64,000 nucleotides of DNA from Fratercula arctica (Eukaryota; Chordata; Aves; Charadriiformes; Alcidae), in the NCBI GenBank assembly GCA_947846985.1, contig CANTUZ010000007.1:34786355-34850354 (forward strand), in the 5' to 3' direction. Below are positions 1 through 12,700 of this stretch, piece after piece. Made by a program: the position numbers and the translations under genes. The notes under the pieces were generated by a model. The model had not been told where the DNA came from, ran no database searches, and was given only the letters and a program-made list of their open reading frames with translations. Each line of letters opens with the position of its first letter. Position 1 is the stretch's first letter.

Positions 1-2280
1 GTGTAAAGGGCTCTTGTTGTGGCTCATATGAAGAAACTCACATCTAGTAAAATTCTGAAGGGCAGTTGGTTTAGGTGTTAATATTCCTTAAGGTTCCATC
101 AAGACTTCCCATAAGCAAGGGGCCCTAGGCCAGCAGATATTCATTAATCAAAGTCTAACACTGCAAGGCAAAGAGGGTGCCTTTTACAGTGTAGATATAG
201 CGCATTGGAAGTGCTTGATTCTTCCATCAGTATAGCCCTAATTATAAACAGTATGGGAAAGTTTCTCTTGAATAGTCAGTTAACACCCAGCTATGGAATA
301 GTTAACTTTTTGTACAGCTCAGCATCAATTTCTGGAAGCCTTTAACAGAGACTTGACATTTCTAATTAGGAAATTTTACATACAGGCAAGTGAATTTACC
401 CCCAGCTGGGAAAACATGGCTTAGCAAGAGTTTTACATCCGCCCTCATTGATCTACAGATTATCTCACATTTGAGGCTCTGGAGCCACTGGGATTTGCAA
501 AGATGAGAAACAAATGTGGGAAAGTGCATATAATTTCTTTCACTTCAGGGTTAAATAACAAAAAACTGATAAGTTAGAAATGAAGAGGTAAGTTTATTTT
601 CTTTCTGTTTCATGTATTACTGTTGCAGAGATAAAAAAAATCCACAAAAGTCAATAACTTGTTGGCACTGGTAAGCAGCTGTCATCTTGGTCAAATTCTC
701 AAAGCAACATATTGGAAATTAGTCTTAAGATAGCAAAGAACTATAGATTTATTTTTTTTTTCCAAATTGTCCTAACAGCTAAACACTTGAGGAACAAAAT
801 GTCTGAATGTGAGCTCACTTAGAGCTGTATCATGTGTCTGATCCTGCAGTGCCTGACTTTTAAGAGAATCCGTCATGTTTTTTGTATTTTTAGCTATATA
901 GTTTATATTTTTGAGCCCATTTTGTCTCTAGATGAAAATAGCTACAAAAGTGCAAAATATCCTGAATTGGACATTATGCTGGTTGAAAGTGCTGTATCAA
1001 TGTAAGGTGGCTGTCCATCTGCGCAGTGGAAATCAGATTCAAAGTCAGATGTAACAGAACTCACTAAGTGGAGCTTTTACTGATTTCTTTTGATATGGAA
1101 GTGCTGTACAGCTCATTTCACTTTCGTGTTCAGATGGATTTTATTGTGAAGACATACAACTGACTATATACTGCAGACTTCTAAGAATATGGTTTAAATG
1201 AAATAAAAATGAAATAGTGTTTTTCTGTATATGTTTTCCTATATTTGAAATTATTCTAATGAAGCAGAAGTTATTTCTGTGTTGGCAGAAAAACAGATAA
1301 GCAAACAAACCATGAAATGTAGCCTGTGAGGTATTGTGAAAATACAGATATGCATATTGCTTACTGTAGTTACATTACTGCTATTCATTCTTGGGAAGCT
1401 ATATATATCACTGATACATGTTAAAGAATGGAAAAACAGATGATCAAATGTAGGAATACAAACCACGTACAGCTAAATGCTGGCACAATAAAATCAGTTC
1501 CATCTTATCCATAACAAGGCCATGCATTTTAATAACTTGGATATTAATAAGAGGTGGCGGAAAAGTTTCAATATCGAGTCTCCTTCTCTTTTAGCGCAGG
1601 GCATAGCCTCCTGGGAGAAGGTATCTCAGGCATTGAACTGATACCGCCCTTGATCTTAGCTAAAGAGCTGAGTATTATCAAAGAAAATAGAAATATGGTT
1701 GAGGCTTCTTTTAGAACTTTGTGGGTGTCCAGAAATACTGCCAGAAGTTATAGTCTTGGACCGATTCAGTCATAGGAAAAGGTGTAAAACAAAATTCCAG
1801 ATATTAGATTAGATGTGCTACTTGAAAAGTATATAACTAGATCAGAGGATTTGTATAAAAATGCCTCACTGTGAGATATACTCTTGCCACCTACTCGGTT
1901 TACAGGCAAATTGTAGAAGCAGCATATATATTTGGTAGTATACATTTCAGAGCTATTTGCTATATAGCTACCGCAGATACTTGAGTGTCATTGTGTGCTT
2001 GAAGCTTATATAGTTTATTTAAGGAATAACCCACAAAGCCAGAAAAAAATCTGTAAGTTTCAATTTTCTTTTATCTCTGCTTCATTCAGGGTGTAAGCAC
2101 TCAAAACCTGTAAATTCCTTGGGTTAAGATAACGTGAAGACCTTAACCTATTGTTCTAGCTGGAATGAATTCAATTTGAAAACTATACTTCAAAATAGAG
2201 AAAGTTGGAGAAGTATTCTAAAAAATGTAATAATTTTACTTTCTATGCCTAAACCAGCTTTAATTTTCTTTATGTGCTGA

Positions 2281-2346
2281 CCCCCCCTCTGTTTGTTTTT
2301 GGTTTGGTGGTTTTGGTGTGGTTTTTTTTTTGTTTTTTTTTTTTTA
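2281..2346. repeat. G/T-rich low-complexity block ending in a T run
   Basis: A short C run is followed by about 60 bases made almost only of G and T, in GTTTGTTTTTGG-like units, and ending in long T runs. It resembles simple-repeat decay of an A/C-rich tail seen from the other strand. A mirror-like A/C-rich block occurs at 29139-29190. No retroelement body can be attached to it with confidence. Confidence 0.75.
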
Positions 2347-5300
2347 ATTTCTGCCTTTATTTTTATAACTGTGGAGTTATAACTAGGCAAGAAAGCCCAA
2401 CAATCTGTCTTTCATTTCCAGTATGAAGTATTCGTTGCTTCACCGAGTAGTCAGGTATATATCTAAACACTTTGGTCACTTACTTTCATAATGGCTTTGA
2501 CAGAGAGTCACTGATGCAGAGTCCATCTGTTTCAGAGGATTACGTTTAATAGACTTTAAGACAGATACTAGCAAAATATGACAGACTGACCTTTTTTATT
2601 TTGGTCCCTTTTGAGAATAGCTGTTTTTCCATGGACTGAGCAGAGTATGTATTCCATATACGTACTCTACATGTCTTAGTATTGCTGAACTTGGAAGGTT
2701 TTTGTTATGAATGATCTTTCGGGTGAGTGGTTCTATAACTTAACAATTTGAAAAAAAATTAAATGCTGATGGTGCCCTGTTTCCATTCCTAGTGAAGATA
2801 TAAAAAGGTCACTTTTCCTTTGTCATTTCACTGTGTTGTTGCTGACTAGTGTTAATCATTTCATTAAAAGGTCAGATCACTCATCCTCTTCTTCTACCTA
2901 CTGTGACTTTAATTATTTTCTTTGCAAATGAACTGCCTTAATATTATTTAATAATACTTGGTTTAAATAATAATCCTCAGAAGAAGTGGAAATTCTCTTT
3001 GAAGGCATGCAAGCTTTGAAGGTTAGAATAAATTGAAAATAGCTGGATATTTTAAAACTATTTTCTCCATTAAATATTGTTAAAATCATAGGAAGTTTTT
3101 AACGAGAGCATCTAAGGGCTTGCCTATCATATCTTTTGCTGATTGGTTTGCAGGACTACTGGGAAGCAGGAGTTAAAGTGCTACTAATCATTAAAGCCAC
3201 AAACTCCACACTTATTTCATTAACGTATGGAGATTTACAGTATTCCCACTAACTGGAAAACAGGGTGGTAGCTGGGGCTAGAAACATTTGTTAGCCCCCA
3301 ACAGCACAGACTAACTCTGCCGCTCTCAGCATCCACTGAACTCAGCAGGGATTGCCTTTACGCAGCTCTCCAAGCCACAAAACACCACTTGTCGCCTCAA
3401 GAGAGTCCTGCTGAGGGGCTGCAGAGATTCTCGGTTTCCTTGCCTTCAAAAGTAGCCATATGCTCTGTAAATAAAGCAGTGGTGTGGCATGCTATTGCTT
3501 ACACCTCCCACAGGACGCGGCCATTCCTGTGAAGAGATTTTTCTCGTCTATTCTAGTTACTTCCTGAGCAACCTTACTTTCATCTCACAGCCTTGACATT
3601 CCACCTGGTTTAAATTTTTAATGGAAAATACCTTATACCACTGGAAAGCAGGGAGCCAGAGTAATATTTTACAGTGCAGCTATAATACAGCATTTGGGTC
3701 AAGGTGACTCTGAATGATGCGGTGCTATGGAAGCTTGCATTGAGCGATGTTTGTGGGAGAAAATGTGATGGTAGTCTGAGCTTTGATTAGCCTCATGTTC
3801 AGTCTGCCTTTTGTTCTGAAAACAACTTCAACAATTAGTAGTAATACTTAACTTGTAGATCCTGTCCAAGCAAAATAAATAATTAGGTCCATAATTTTAG
3901 CTAATAAGATGCTTCGTAAATTGAGAACATTCTCAACAGTGGAAAGGCATTCATTGATCTTATGCACGGGTGGCTAAATTCTGGGGTACTACTTCTAAGT
4001 GATGTGCCCAAAAACTAGTATGAGAAGACCAGATACATTCCCTGATCTATCTTTATAACACTGTGGTGTTTCTCAAGCCATCCTCAGATTGCAAGTAGAA
4101 GTTTTAACACAAGACATTGATCTCTATCCAGGCAACTTGCAGAATATGTGCAAGTTCTCAGAAACTTTATATATCAAATTATGACACCATTTTTAATGAA
4201 TAATGACACAGCATCAAGTTGAGGAAGAAGCTGTGATCTGGGTTATTTGAATACTAAGTTCTGTTGAACTTTCCAAGAATCCCCAAATGTAATACTGTCT
4301 GGGGTTAGCTGAAAGAGCTGATGTGATTAAGTGCAGAGCTAAGATTAGCTGGACTTTGACAAGATGCGTTTGATTGTGTCAGACTGGGCTTTCCAAAGGA
4401 ATTGCTTCCATCTCTGAACAGAACCACAGCCTGACATGTCAGGGAACATGGGATTTCCAGGCTGCAAATCTTAAAGAATTAATTTTAATTGGTAAAAATT
4501 AAGGACTGGGAAATGCAGAGCATGACCACAAAGAACCAGAGTTGGTACATTAGTTTGTTTTTCAATAGCAGCCTCTAATTTTGATCATATGAACTGGGTC
4601 CATGTTATTTCTCAGATGTTTTACAAGTGTACATCAGTGCAGAGCAGCTGAGAAATGCCAGGAAATCTGAGCTATCAAGGGCTGAACACAGAAATGAACT
4701 GGTTATTAGTCAAGCATCCCTAAATGGCCGCTAACCAAGCATCTAGCGGTGAGGAAGGTCAAGGGTAAACCTGCTATTTACTGAGCATTCAGCTCATTTC
4801 AGTTCACTAAATACAGGAATACTGTATCCTTTATGTAATACAAAAAATCTCCCAGTCCTGAAGTTAGGGTTCAGTAAGTACTTAATAACCGCAAAATTAC
4901 ATTGTATTAGGTGCTCCTGTATTTTAATTTAGCATAATTTTACATGTGGCCTGTGTTGTAAACTATCATTTCTTTTTTGTTGCAACAGGAAGAATACCAA
5001 ATATATTTATTGTCTTTAAAAACTGTACTGAAAGGAGAACTAGAGTCAGGACCTGTGAATTTGCATCTTTTGGTGTTTTTTTTTTTTTTTTAATTCGATT
5101 TTCATAGCTGGAGGAGCTGCATTATGCCTGTAGCCCATGATGGCTACCTTGAATTGTGTCTGCTAGTGATGAAGTGGGAGTGTTGTTTGGGGAAAATGGA
5201 AACTTCTTCCTGATCTGCCTCCAGGTATTCAGAGATTTACAGCAGTACTTTGTTTCTACTGGTTCTCATCCTGCTAGCGTTATTTAAACAGTAAGTAGAC

Positions 5301-8196
5301 AGACTTAATTCTTTCTTTTCCATAATCAAGAGTGCTGTTAAGAAACTTTAATTTGTGACACAGAAACTTTGAACACACTCACTATAGCAACAAGATGACT
5401 CCAGAATCTGCCAGGGCAAGGTAAGATAAGTTAAATTATCAATTTCACCACAATATGTCTGAATCATAATGACAGAGGTGTAAGCCTATGCATTCCAGCC
5501 TGATGTAGAAAAATACTCCTTTCTTGAATGTTGAACTTCTGGAAAGCAATCCATAAAGAACAATCGTCATGCACCCTTTTACTGGTAGTGCATTTGAATA
5601 ATAGCCTGGGACTGTCATATTCAGTAACTTCAACGCTTCATCCATTCAGAAAAAAACATGTTTCAGTTCCCCTAATTTTTCAAGTTTACATTCTCGTTCA
5701 TTCTGTTCCAAAGAGTACGTTTGTCAGTATTAAAGTGAAGAGAGAATGATATTTGCTATTTTTCCATGCTTATGGTAAGTCCACAGCAAGTCCTCTGATT
5801 CACCTCTGAGAATTGCTTGGAGTTTTATCTACTTCTCACTTATCTCAAAGAAAATCCTGCTGGAAATGTGCCATTTCTATAGAGAAACTTGCTTCTCCTG
5901 TCATGTAATGTTAAGTCCCTGTCATTACTCTGACCTCTCCAGCAGCACCTGAGGCAGGACAGGGGCTGCAGGGTTTATCCAGGTGTCAGATGGCACTTTT
6001 CATGGCCCTTCTGCAATGCTGCTTCTTGCTGTTCCCCTTGTGAGCACTAACACCCTTCATGCACGTCTGTAGGTCACTTTGCTTGTGATTGCTCATCATT
6101 AGCCCCTCTCTTCTGAGGGGTTGCCTTCTCATTTTTCTCCCTTTAGAGAAGCAGTCACTTCTTGCCAGCCACTGGGCCTTTTTTTCATAGTTATTACTGC
6201 TTTTTACTTATTACAATTCAGGTTCCAGAGAAAAAGTTCTGCATTAAAATGAAGGGAAATTTAAAAAATGAGCTGGAAATGAGAGCAATTAATCAGAACA
6301 GTCTGCAGCCTCGGCAGTACAACTGAGTTTGCTGGTGTGAGGGGGACAGAGCAAGAGGGCTGATGAAGAATGAGAAACATGAATAATCCAGGGCCCTGAT
6401 GTGGCAACTTTTGCAGGAGGCACAGAAGGCTGTTAGGAGATGCTCCCACTCCTTTCAGTTGCATAAAAGGGGCTGTCCTGCAGCAATCCTGACTTTCTCA
6501 TGAATACAGCAATTACTCCCTTCTAGCAGCTCAGGGCAGTTTTAGTGACCCTGGAAGTGTCTCAGTTTCTGTGGGAAGCAAACTTATTGCACATCTTAAG
6601 TGGCTGCACTACCAGTTGCATGATCACTGGGTTGGTCGCTGGAGTGTGACAGGACTTAGTGCTCCAAGCAGTTGTCTCAGACCTGCACTGTCACTAGCCC
6701 TGAATCTTGAATTAAAGAGGGATGAGAACTGCATGCTCTGGTCTGATCCCTTTCTTTTTCCAAGCCATATCCACATTTTGCAAATAGCCAGACTCTGAGC
6801 AGATTGAATTTTAGACTCTTTTTGGTATCTTTTGAAAGCCGGATAGTTTTGGTGTGTGGTTGTGGGTTTTTTTATTATTATTTTTTCCTCCTGAATATGA
6901 TCAGTAATTTTTTTAGCATGTCTTCATACTAAATGAACGGATTTTCTAAGTTCCCAGATATTTCAGATGTGCTCTGTTTGTGTACCCAAACAAGAGAAAA
7001 AAGATTACTTGAACCCCATATTATACTATAGTATTTTAGTCAAGCATCTACAACGTGCTCTCCTTTCAGAGCACTGTGCTGGTCCCATTCTCTGAATGAA
7101 ATACTATGTCAGACTTTCCCAAAACAAATTTTTTAAATGCTGTCTCTCTGAGATCTCATCCAAACTGTAAAGCAGAGCCAAATCTGTCAGGCCAGACTCT
7201 CCTCTCTGTGAATTAGGAGCAGCCAAGATTAATTAGCACCCAAAGCGTTTCCAGCTGTACCACTTATGCGATGCCGCTGCTGTGATGCATGTAGTCGCCA
7301 CTCCCCAGGTCTGTGATTCATTGCTCTGTCAGTGGTTTGAGATACAGTGTATGAAAATGCCATATAAATGCAAATATAAATACAAACACTGAATTCCCCC
7401 TGTTGGCTAGTGATAAGGTGCTCATCCAGATGATACACTGTGATCTAAAAGTGGAAAGTAATATTTGGAAGGAGGGGGAAACTCAATGATTATTCTTAAA
7501 CTCTGTTTTCTTTTTCTTAAATAAGCTTTAGCTGGAAAAAAAAAAAGGCAGCTTTGGCCTCCCCCTTAGCTACCTTTGTGGCACACCAAGATGGTATCTT
7601 TCTGACTAATTAAATTAGAATGAGGATAAACTTTGAAATGCATTTGGGAAATGTCATTTTCTGTGCGTGGGAGTGTGTGTTCCTGGGGACTGAACCGAAC
7701 GAGGTCTGGTCATGGTCTGAATTCATACAGGCCTCAGGTCTATAACAAGGATGGCAGGATAGTACTTTTGCTTTATTCCCTGATCACCTGCAATGTCTAG
7801 CAATGTAGGAGATATGTCCTGCACAACGGACCTGGACAGCTTAGGCTGCACTTGCCCGACCAGCCATAAGGGAAAGGAGACGTGTGTGAAGAGAAGGCTG
7901 CTCCTGTCATGGTATGGCAGCTGATACTTTAATTTGAGTTGCTTACTATTATCTTGCAGTACATGTACTTAAAGGAAAAAGAATTTTTCTTGTGTGAAAA
8001 GAGTTTTGGCCTGAAGGTACCTTTGTGACTCAATCCTATTTATGTCCCTAATGTTATAAGGAACAGTGGTGCAGGCTCTATGATTTTCTGTATTACTGTA
8101 CTAGTGCTGCTGTATGTATAAAGTTCTCATCCAACTAGCAAGATCAGCCTTACATGCACGTAATAAAAAAGGAAAGTTTGCAGTGTGAGGCTGATG

Positions 8197-8215
8197 TTTT
8201 TTTTTTTTTTTTTTT
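8197..8215. repeat. Homopolymer T run (19 nt)
   Basis: Nineteen consecutive T residues. It could be the remnant poly(A) of a minus-strand retroposed sequence, but the flanking sequence to its left shows no recognisable element, so it is recorded only as a homopolymer. Confidence 0.85.
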
Positions 8216-8879
8216 GTCCTGGTGTTTTGCCACCGCAGGCATACAGGTGGAAATGGGGAGTTTTTCACCTTGGTGTGGGAAGATTTTATTCACTGAGTTT
8301 TGTGAATAGTCACGGAGACTAGAAATGTGAAGGGGTCAGTATGTGTTGCTGTAGCTCCAGAAGCAGCAGGACTCTGGTGGATCACCTCTACTTTAAGCTC
8401 TGGGTTTCCTGAATAGTTTAATAATCATTAGGAGTCTTGACTAGTAGTTTCGTACAGCAGCTTTTCCTTGAGTGCTCTTGCTGGCAGGAACTATGAGGCT
8501 GCCGTATTTCATTCGTGATTGCAAGATCCAGTTCTCTAAATGTGTATAACTACTACTATCATTTTAAATATTAACTCACTTTTATCTGTTTAGCACCAAT
8601 CATACACTACTTGCATTAATAAGACTGTGTCATTTTCCTGAAATGCATGTGTAATCCAAAGATGTTGGAAAGGCAACAAACTCAGTGAAGTACGCGAGGT
8701 TTCTTGCTAATTTTGCTGTCTTGTGGTAAGATTTCTTGGCTTTTAAGAAGAGAAATTGGAAATTTTCTGGACACTTTTCTAGTTGAGCTCGATCCAGAAA
8801 CCATTAGAGGGCTTTGTTCATCATTACAAACTCTTCTCTGAAAACAAAATTAGGATTGCTATGTGGGTTGTAAGAAAGT

Positions 8880-9090
8880 GTTAAGGAGGGGAGACTGGAA
8901 AAAGAGGGGTTGGGTGATGAATGATGTTGTGAAGACAGAAGGTTTCATGGAAAAAGGTGAAGAGAGAGGCAGCAGGGAGACAAGGGAGTAGTAGAGGAGA
9001 GACAAGAGAGTGGGAGTGAATAGAAAGATGCAGAGCCATTTGGCAGGTGGGAAATGGGTTGGGTAAGGTTCAGGAGATAGCAAGAACAAG
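8880..9090. other. Purine-rich tract on the plus strand
   Basis: About 200 bases in which the plus strand is strongly enriched for A and G, with many GGAG, GAGAGA and AGGGAG units and few pyrimidines. The open minus-strand frame across it (about 94 codons) encodes a Ser/Leu/Phe/Pro-rich string. That is what a pyrimidine-rich strand gives in any frame, so it is not taken as a gene. A CT microsatellite lies about 550 bases to the right. Confidence 0.6.
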
Positions 9091-9624
9091 GAGTTAGTCT
9101 GCCGAGCATTGTCAAAGCGGCAGGAGATGCTTTTATTGGTCACATTTTTAATATACTACTGTAAGAAAAATAGGTCATTAGTTGATGCAAACAGTAATAC
9201 GGATTTTTGCATGGGTCTTGGCATCAGCAAGGTACATAGTATACCTTATTTTGTATGGAAGAAACACGTCCAGAGCATGTGGAAAATAGTGTATTTCTTC
9301 TTTGTTATCTGATTCATGACATGTAGATTGACAGTGTATGTCTTGCCATTTCTGAAGTGATTCCCTTCCTTCCTGGTTTAATTGAGCTGTTTCCTCATTC
9401 TGAATTCCATGCACTGTCAAATTTAACTTGGGACAAAAACAGTGCTCCATCATCACTACCTGCCATGTTTCTTATATTAGAGATACTCAATTTCTCTATC
9501 TGAAAAGCCCTTTTGTTATGTTCCCCCAGCAATCTGATTGCAGGTCTGCTGTGGCTGAGGCTTTGACTTCACACTTAGTATATGTGCCAAATATTCCCTC
9601 ATTATCTGCTGCTTCTCCTGCTCT

Positions 9625-9630
<6 letters not shown>

Positions 9631-9703
<73 letters not shown>

Positions 9704-9740
9704 TTTCTCACTTCCTCCCTGTCTCTCTCTCTCTCTCTCT
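9631..9740. repeat. (CT)n microsatellite
   Basis: The run 9631-9700 is 35 uninterrupted CT units. A 20-base imperfect pyrimidine spacer follows, and then a second pure run of TC units to 9740. The Ser-Leu and Arg-Glu repeat frames over it are translation artefacts of the dinucleotide. The length suggests a polymorphic locus. Mirror-symmetric polypyrimidine runs of this kind can form intramolecular triplex (H-DNA). Confidence 0.97.
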
Positions 9741-12700
9741 TAAATTAAAGCTCGGGTTGGTGTTTGTGACTAGACTATACGAACCCTGAAGCTCAAGGGT
9801 GTTTGTCTCCTCAGCAACCCAACAGGGGGGAAATTTTAAATGCAATTATCTTCAGGTGTATTATAGTGTAATATTTGGTGTAATATTTGTATGCTCTCTT
9901 TATAAAGTAGCTGCTTTGACTCTCTCTCTCCATGTGCCCTACAGCTTGCTTATGTTGATGTTTTCTTCTCTGAGTTTCTGGTTTCATTGCATAGCCTGAT
10001 GTTAATAGTAAAATGTGATACTGTGAGATAACATGTAGACACCAGAAATGGTGAATAGCAGCAGCTGACTCCATAATAAACTAGGGCATTTATTAACTGT
10101 GTAATCTAATTACAAAGAATAAGTTGGAGAACTGAAACTGGACAGCAAAATTTCAGTGCTGAATCGTGTCATAACTAAGACTATCAGCAATAGAAATGTA
10201 AGGTCCAGTTTTAGATTGTTACCAATTCACTACTTTGAAATGAATCCTAATTTACCCTAGCACGTACTGAAAAAAGATAATGTCTGCAGTGCGTATGTGA
10301 ACGGAAGAGATGCTCATAAAAGGAAATAGGACTCCCTTAGCTGAATAAACACTGGTTGTGTTGCACTTTTAAACAAGATAAATAACACTGTAGCTGGCAT
10401 AGCTTGTGTCCTGAAAAACGCCATCTGGATTAAAAACTCTGACTCTTTTGGTGACATTGAGAGTATTCAGAAGTGAAAAATCTAAAAATGAGGAGAATTG
10501 CTAAAACTGACTGGAATCAAGACTATGCTATGCTGGATGTGCTCTCTGATCATTGTTCATTGTCATCAACTGAGTATTGTCATTGAGATTTCCTTTCTGG
10601 AGGGAGTGAACTACAATAGGTTGTGACTATATGGCCTGACGCTAAGTTAATATTCAGCACTGTACATAAGATGCGGTTTTTGACAGTGTTTAATTCTGTC
10701 TTAGTTTTGCTTCCACTGAAACAGCCTCCTTTAGAGGGGATATAGGTTTTTTTGGCTCCTGCTTGTAATCCTTAAACTCATTAGCAGCATTGGGATGCCA
10801 GACTGAGGGGAGGATTCCTTTCCCTTTATCTTTGTTAGACTCTCAACATGAGAGCAATTTATTGTGCCCTTGGACAGGATAGCAGGGATTTGAAGCCATA
10901 TTTCACCACGAATCCTTGCTTACTCAAAATTCCCCTTCAAACCTGAGAGGTTTTCTTGAGCAAAAAAGCTGCAGGATCAGGTCTGTTATCTTTAGTGGCA
11001 GAAATACAGGAAGCTGCAGGCTTGAACTATGTTTTTGACAGCTTAAATGCCTGTGTTTCATCTTTAAAACAAACTTTATAATTCTATTACAAAAAAAAAA
11101 AAAATTCTCCAAGTTTAGTGAGGCTGTAAATCAAGGGTATATTATACAGTGTTAATGAGGAAAGAAATCTAGCAACCCAGTTGGAGAGAGAAAAAGAAGT
11201 TTATTTTATTTACTTTGTCTTTACTGTAAGGCTATGGAAGAACTAGGTAGAAAAGCTCTAAACTGTATAAAAAGATTTTGCTGTGAGTATTTGCGTATCG
11301 ATTAGATCCATTAGGAGTCACAAAGACCTTGAGAAAACAAATGAGAAAATAGAGGAGATAAATCTGAAAATGTCCACCAGGGACAGATAGTCTCTTCAGC
11401 CCTACTGAATGGCAAAGAATTTCCTCAAGACTCTGGACATCTTCATCTGAGAGACCTCCACTGACCTGCTTGTGCTCAGTCACCGAAAGGTTCTGCAATG
11501 TCGGGTATGACAGATACTCTTTTAAATTCCCAGGACGTGGGGCTAGGAAGAGGCCACCTGAGCAAGGCACAATGTGTTTTACATCGTAGTTAGCTGGCGC
11601 TGAGCTGGCTGGCTGAGGCTTGCCTCACACCCCATTGCAAACCCTGCCCAAACGCAGAAGCTTGCTTATATTGGGGCTTACGTGATAGGAATAACATCAC
11701 ATCAATACGTTTGTGGGGAAATGAATCAAACCAGCCAGACTTCAGCAGGACTAAAATTACTCCTAGCAAAATTGCTTCAGGAGTGCATACCTGTAGTGTG
11801 TGAACCTTTCTTCCTTTCAGAAAAGGAAAACTTCACATAAAACACAAATTGTGACAAAATTTCATCAGTGTTCGCCTCGCAAGTGAACTCAGCTACTCCC
11901 TCTCTTCAATCCCTCTCTCCCAGCTGTAGCTCATGCAGGTTTCTGAATGGAGTGCTTCCTTGAACCTTTCTCTAGCTCTCCTCCGGGTCCTTAGGAGCCT
12001 CTTGAGTCCCTTCCTTGTAGTTTGAGAAATGCTATACTAGGGCTCTCTGCAATGCAGCACTCATGTGCGTCTCAATAGAGCAAGATACAAGCTCAGGCGC
12101 AGGCAGGAGTCTAGCTTGGTGCAGAGCCGTTTGCCATGCTGTTCTAACTGGCCTTGTAACAGCGCCGAAGATGATTCAGGAATCACTATGTGGCAATTTC
12201 AGAAATGAAGACAGATCTTTCAAGGCCAGGAGACTTCAATTATTTGGATATGAAAATACAGACTGCTAAAGACCAAAGCAAGTATTTATCAGTCCGTGTA
12301 CTGGAACCCAAGCTGCTTATTCTTTAATAATTTGAATCAGATAAGAATAAAATGGATTTTTGCAAAATAAATACAAATGAAGAGAAAAATGCTGATTAGT
12401 TGGGGCAAGCTGCATATGAAGAATGAATGTATCTTCTCTTCCTTTAATATGATCTACTTATCTTGTCCCCTCTTCTGTCTCAGTACCTGTTTTTCCTCTG
12501 CTTGTCAAAGCACGTAATCCAAAAGCACGTAATCCGATACTGTTATCAGGGTCCCACTACTTTACATGTGCAACTTTCAGCTCCTATTTTCCCTCTGCTG
12601 TATAGAAGGGTGGTGTCAGGCTTTCTGCATGCTGAACAGTAATAAACTGCCATTCAGCAGGTGCTGAGGATGCGGAGATCTTGATTGTCGGTTATGGAGC

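Larger units (their letters stand above)
1..8879. other. Noncoding stretch, no gene recognised
   Basis: I see no coding exon, RNA gene or well-preserved transposon here. All open frames are short (under 100 codons), lack recognisable domains and carry the AT-rich composition of the surrounding DNA. The stretch holds homopolymer runs, for example T runs at about 5076-5091 and 8197-8215, and a G/T-rich low-complexity block near 2281-2346. Whether it is intergenic or intronic cannot be decided from the sequence. Confidence 0.6.

Noticed and set aside
8859..9143. Minus-strand frame of 94 codons rich in Ser, Leu, Phe and Pro
   Set aside because: It is the translation of the pyrimidine strand of the purine-rich tract. 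Composition alone explains it.
9428..9748. Plus-strand frame with a Ser-Leu repeat and the opposing Arg-Glu repeat frame
   Set aside because: Both are direct translations of the CT/GA microsatellite.
11232..11570. Minus-strand frame of 112 codons with an exon-like portion (DEDVQSLEEILCHS)
   Set aside because: The acidic and leucine-rich stretch looks protein-like, but I cannot match it to a family. The frame then runs into hydrophobic AT-rich noise, and no clear donor or acceptor pair bounds it.
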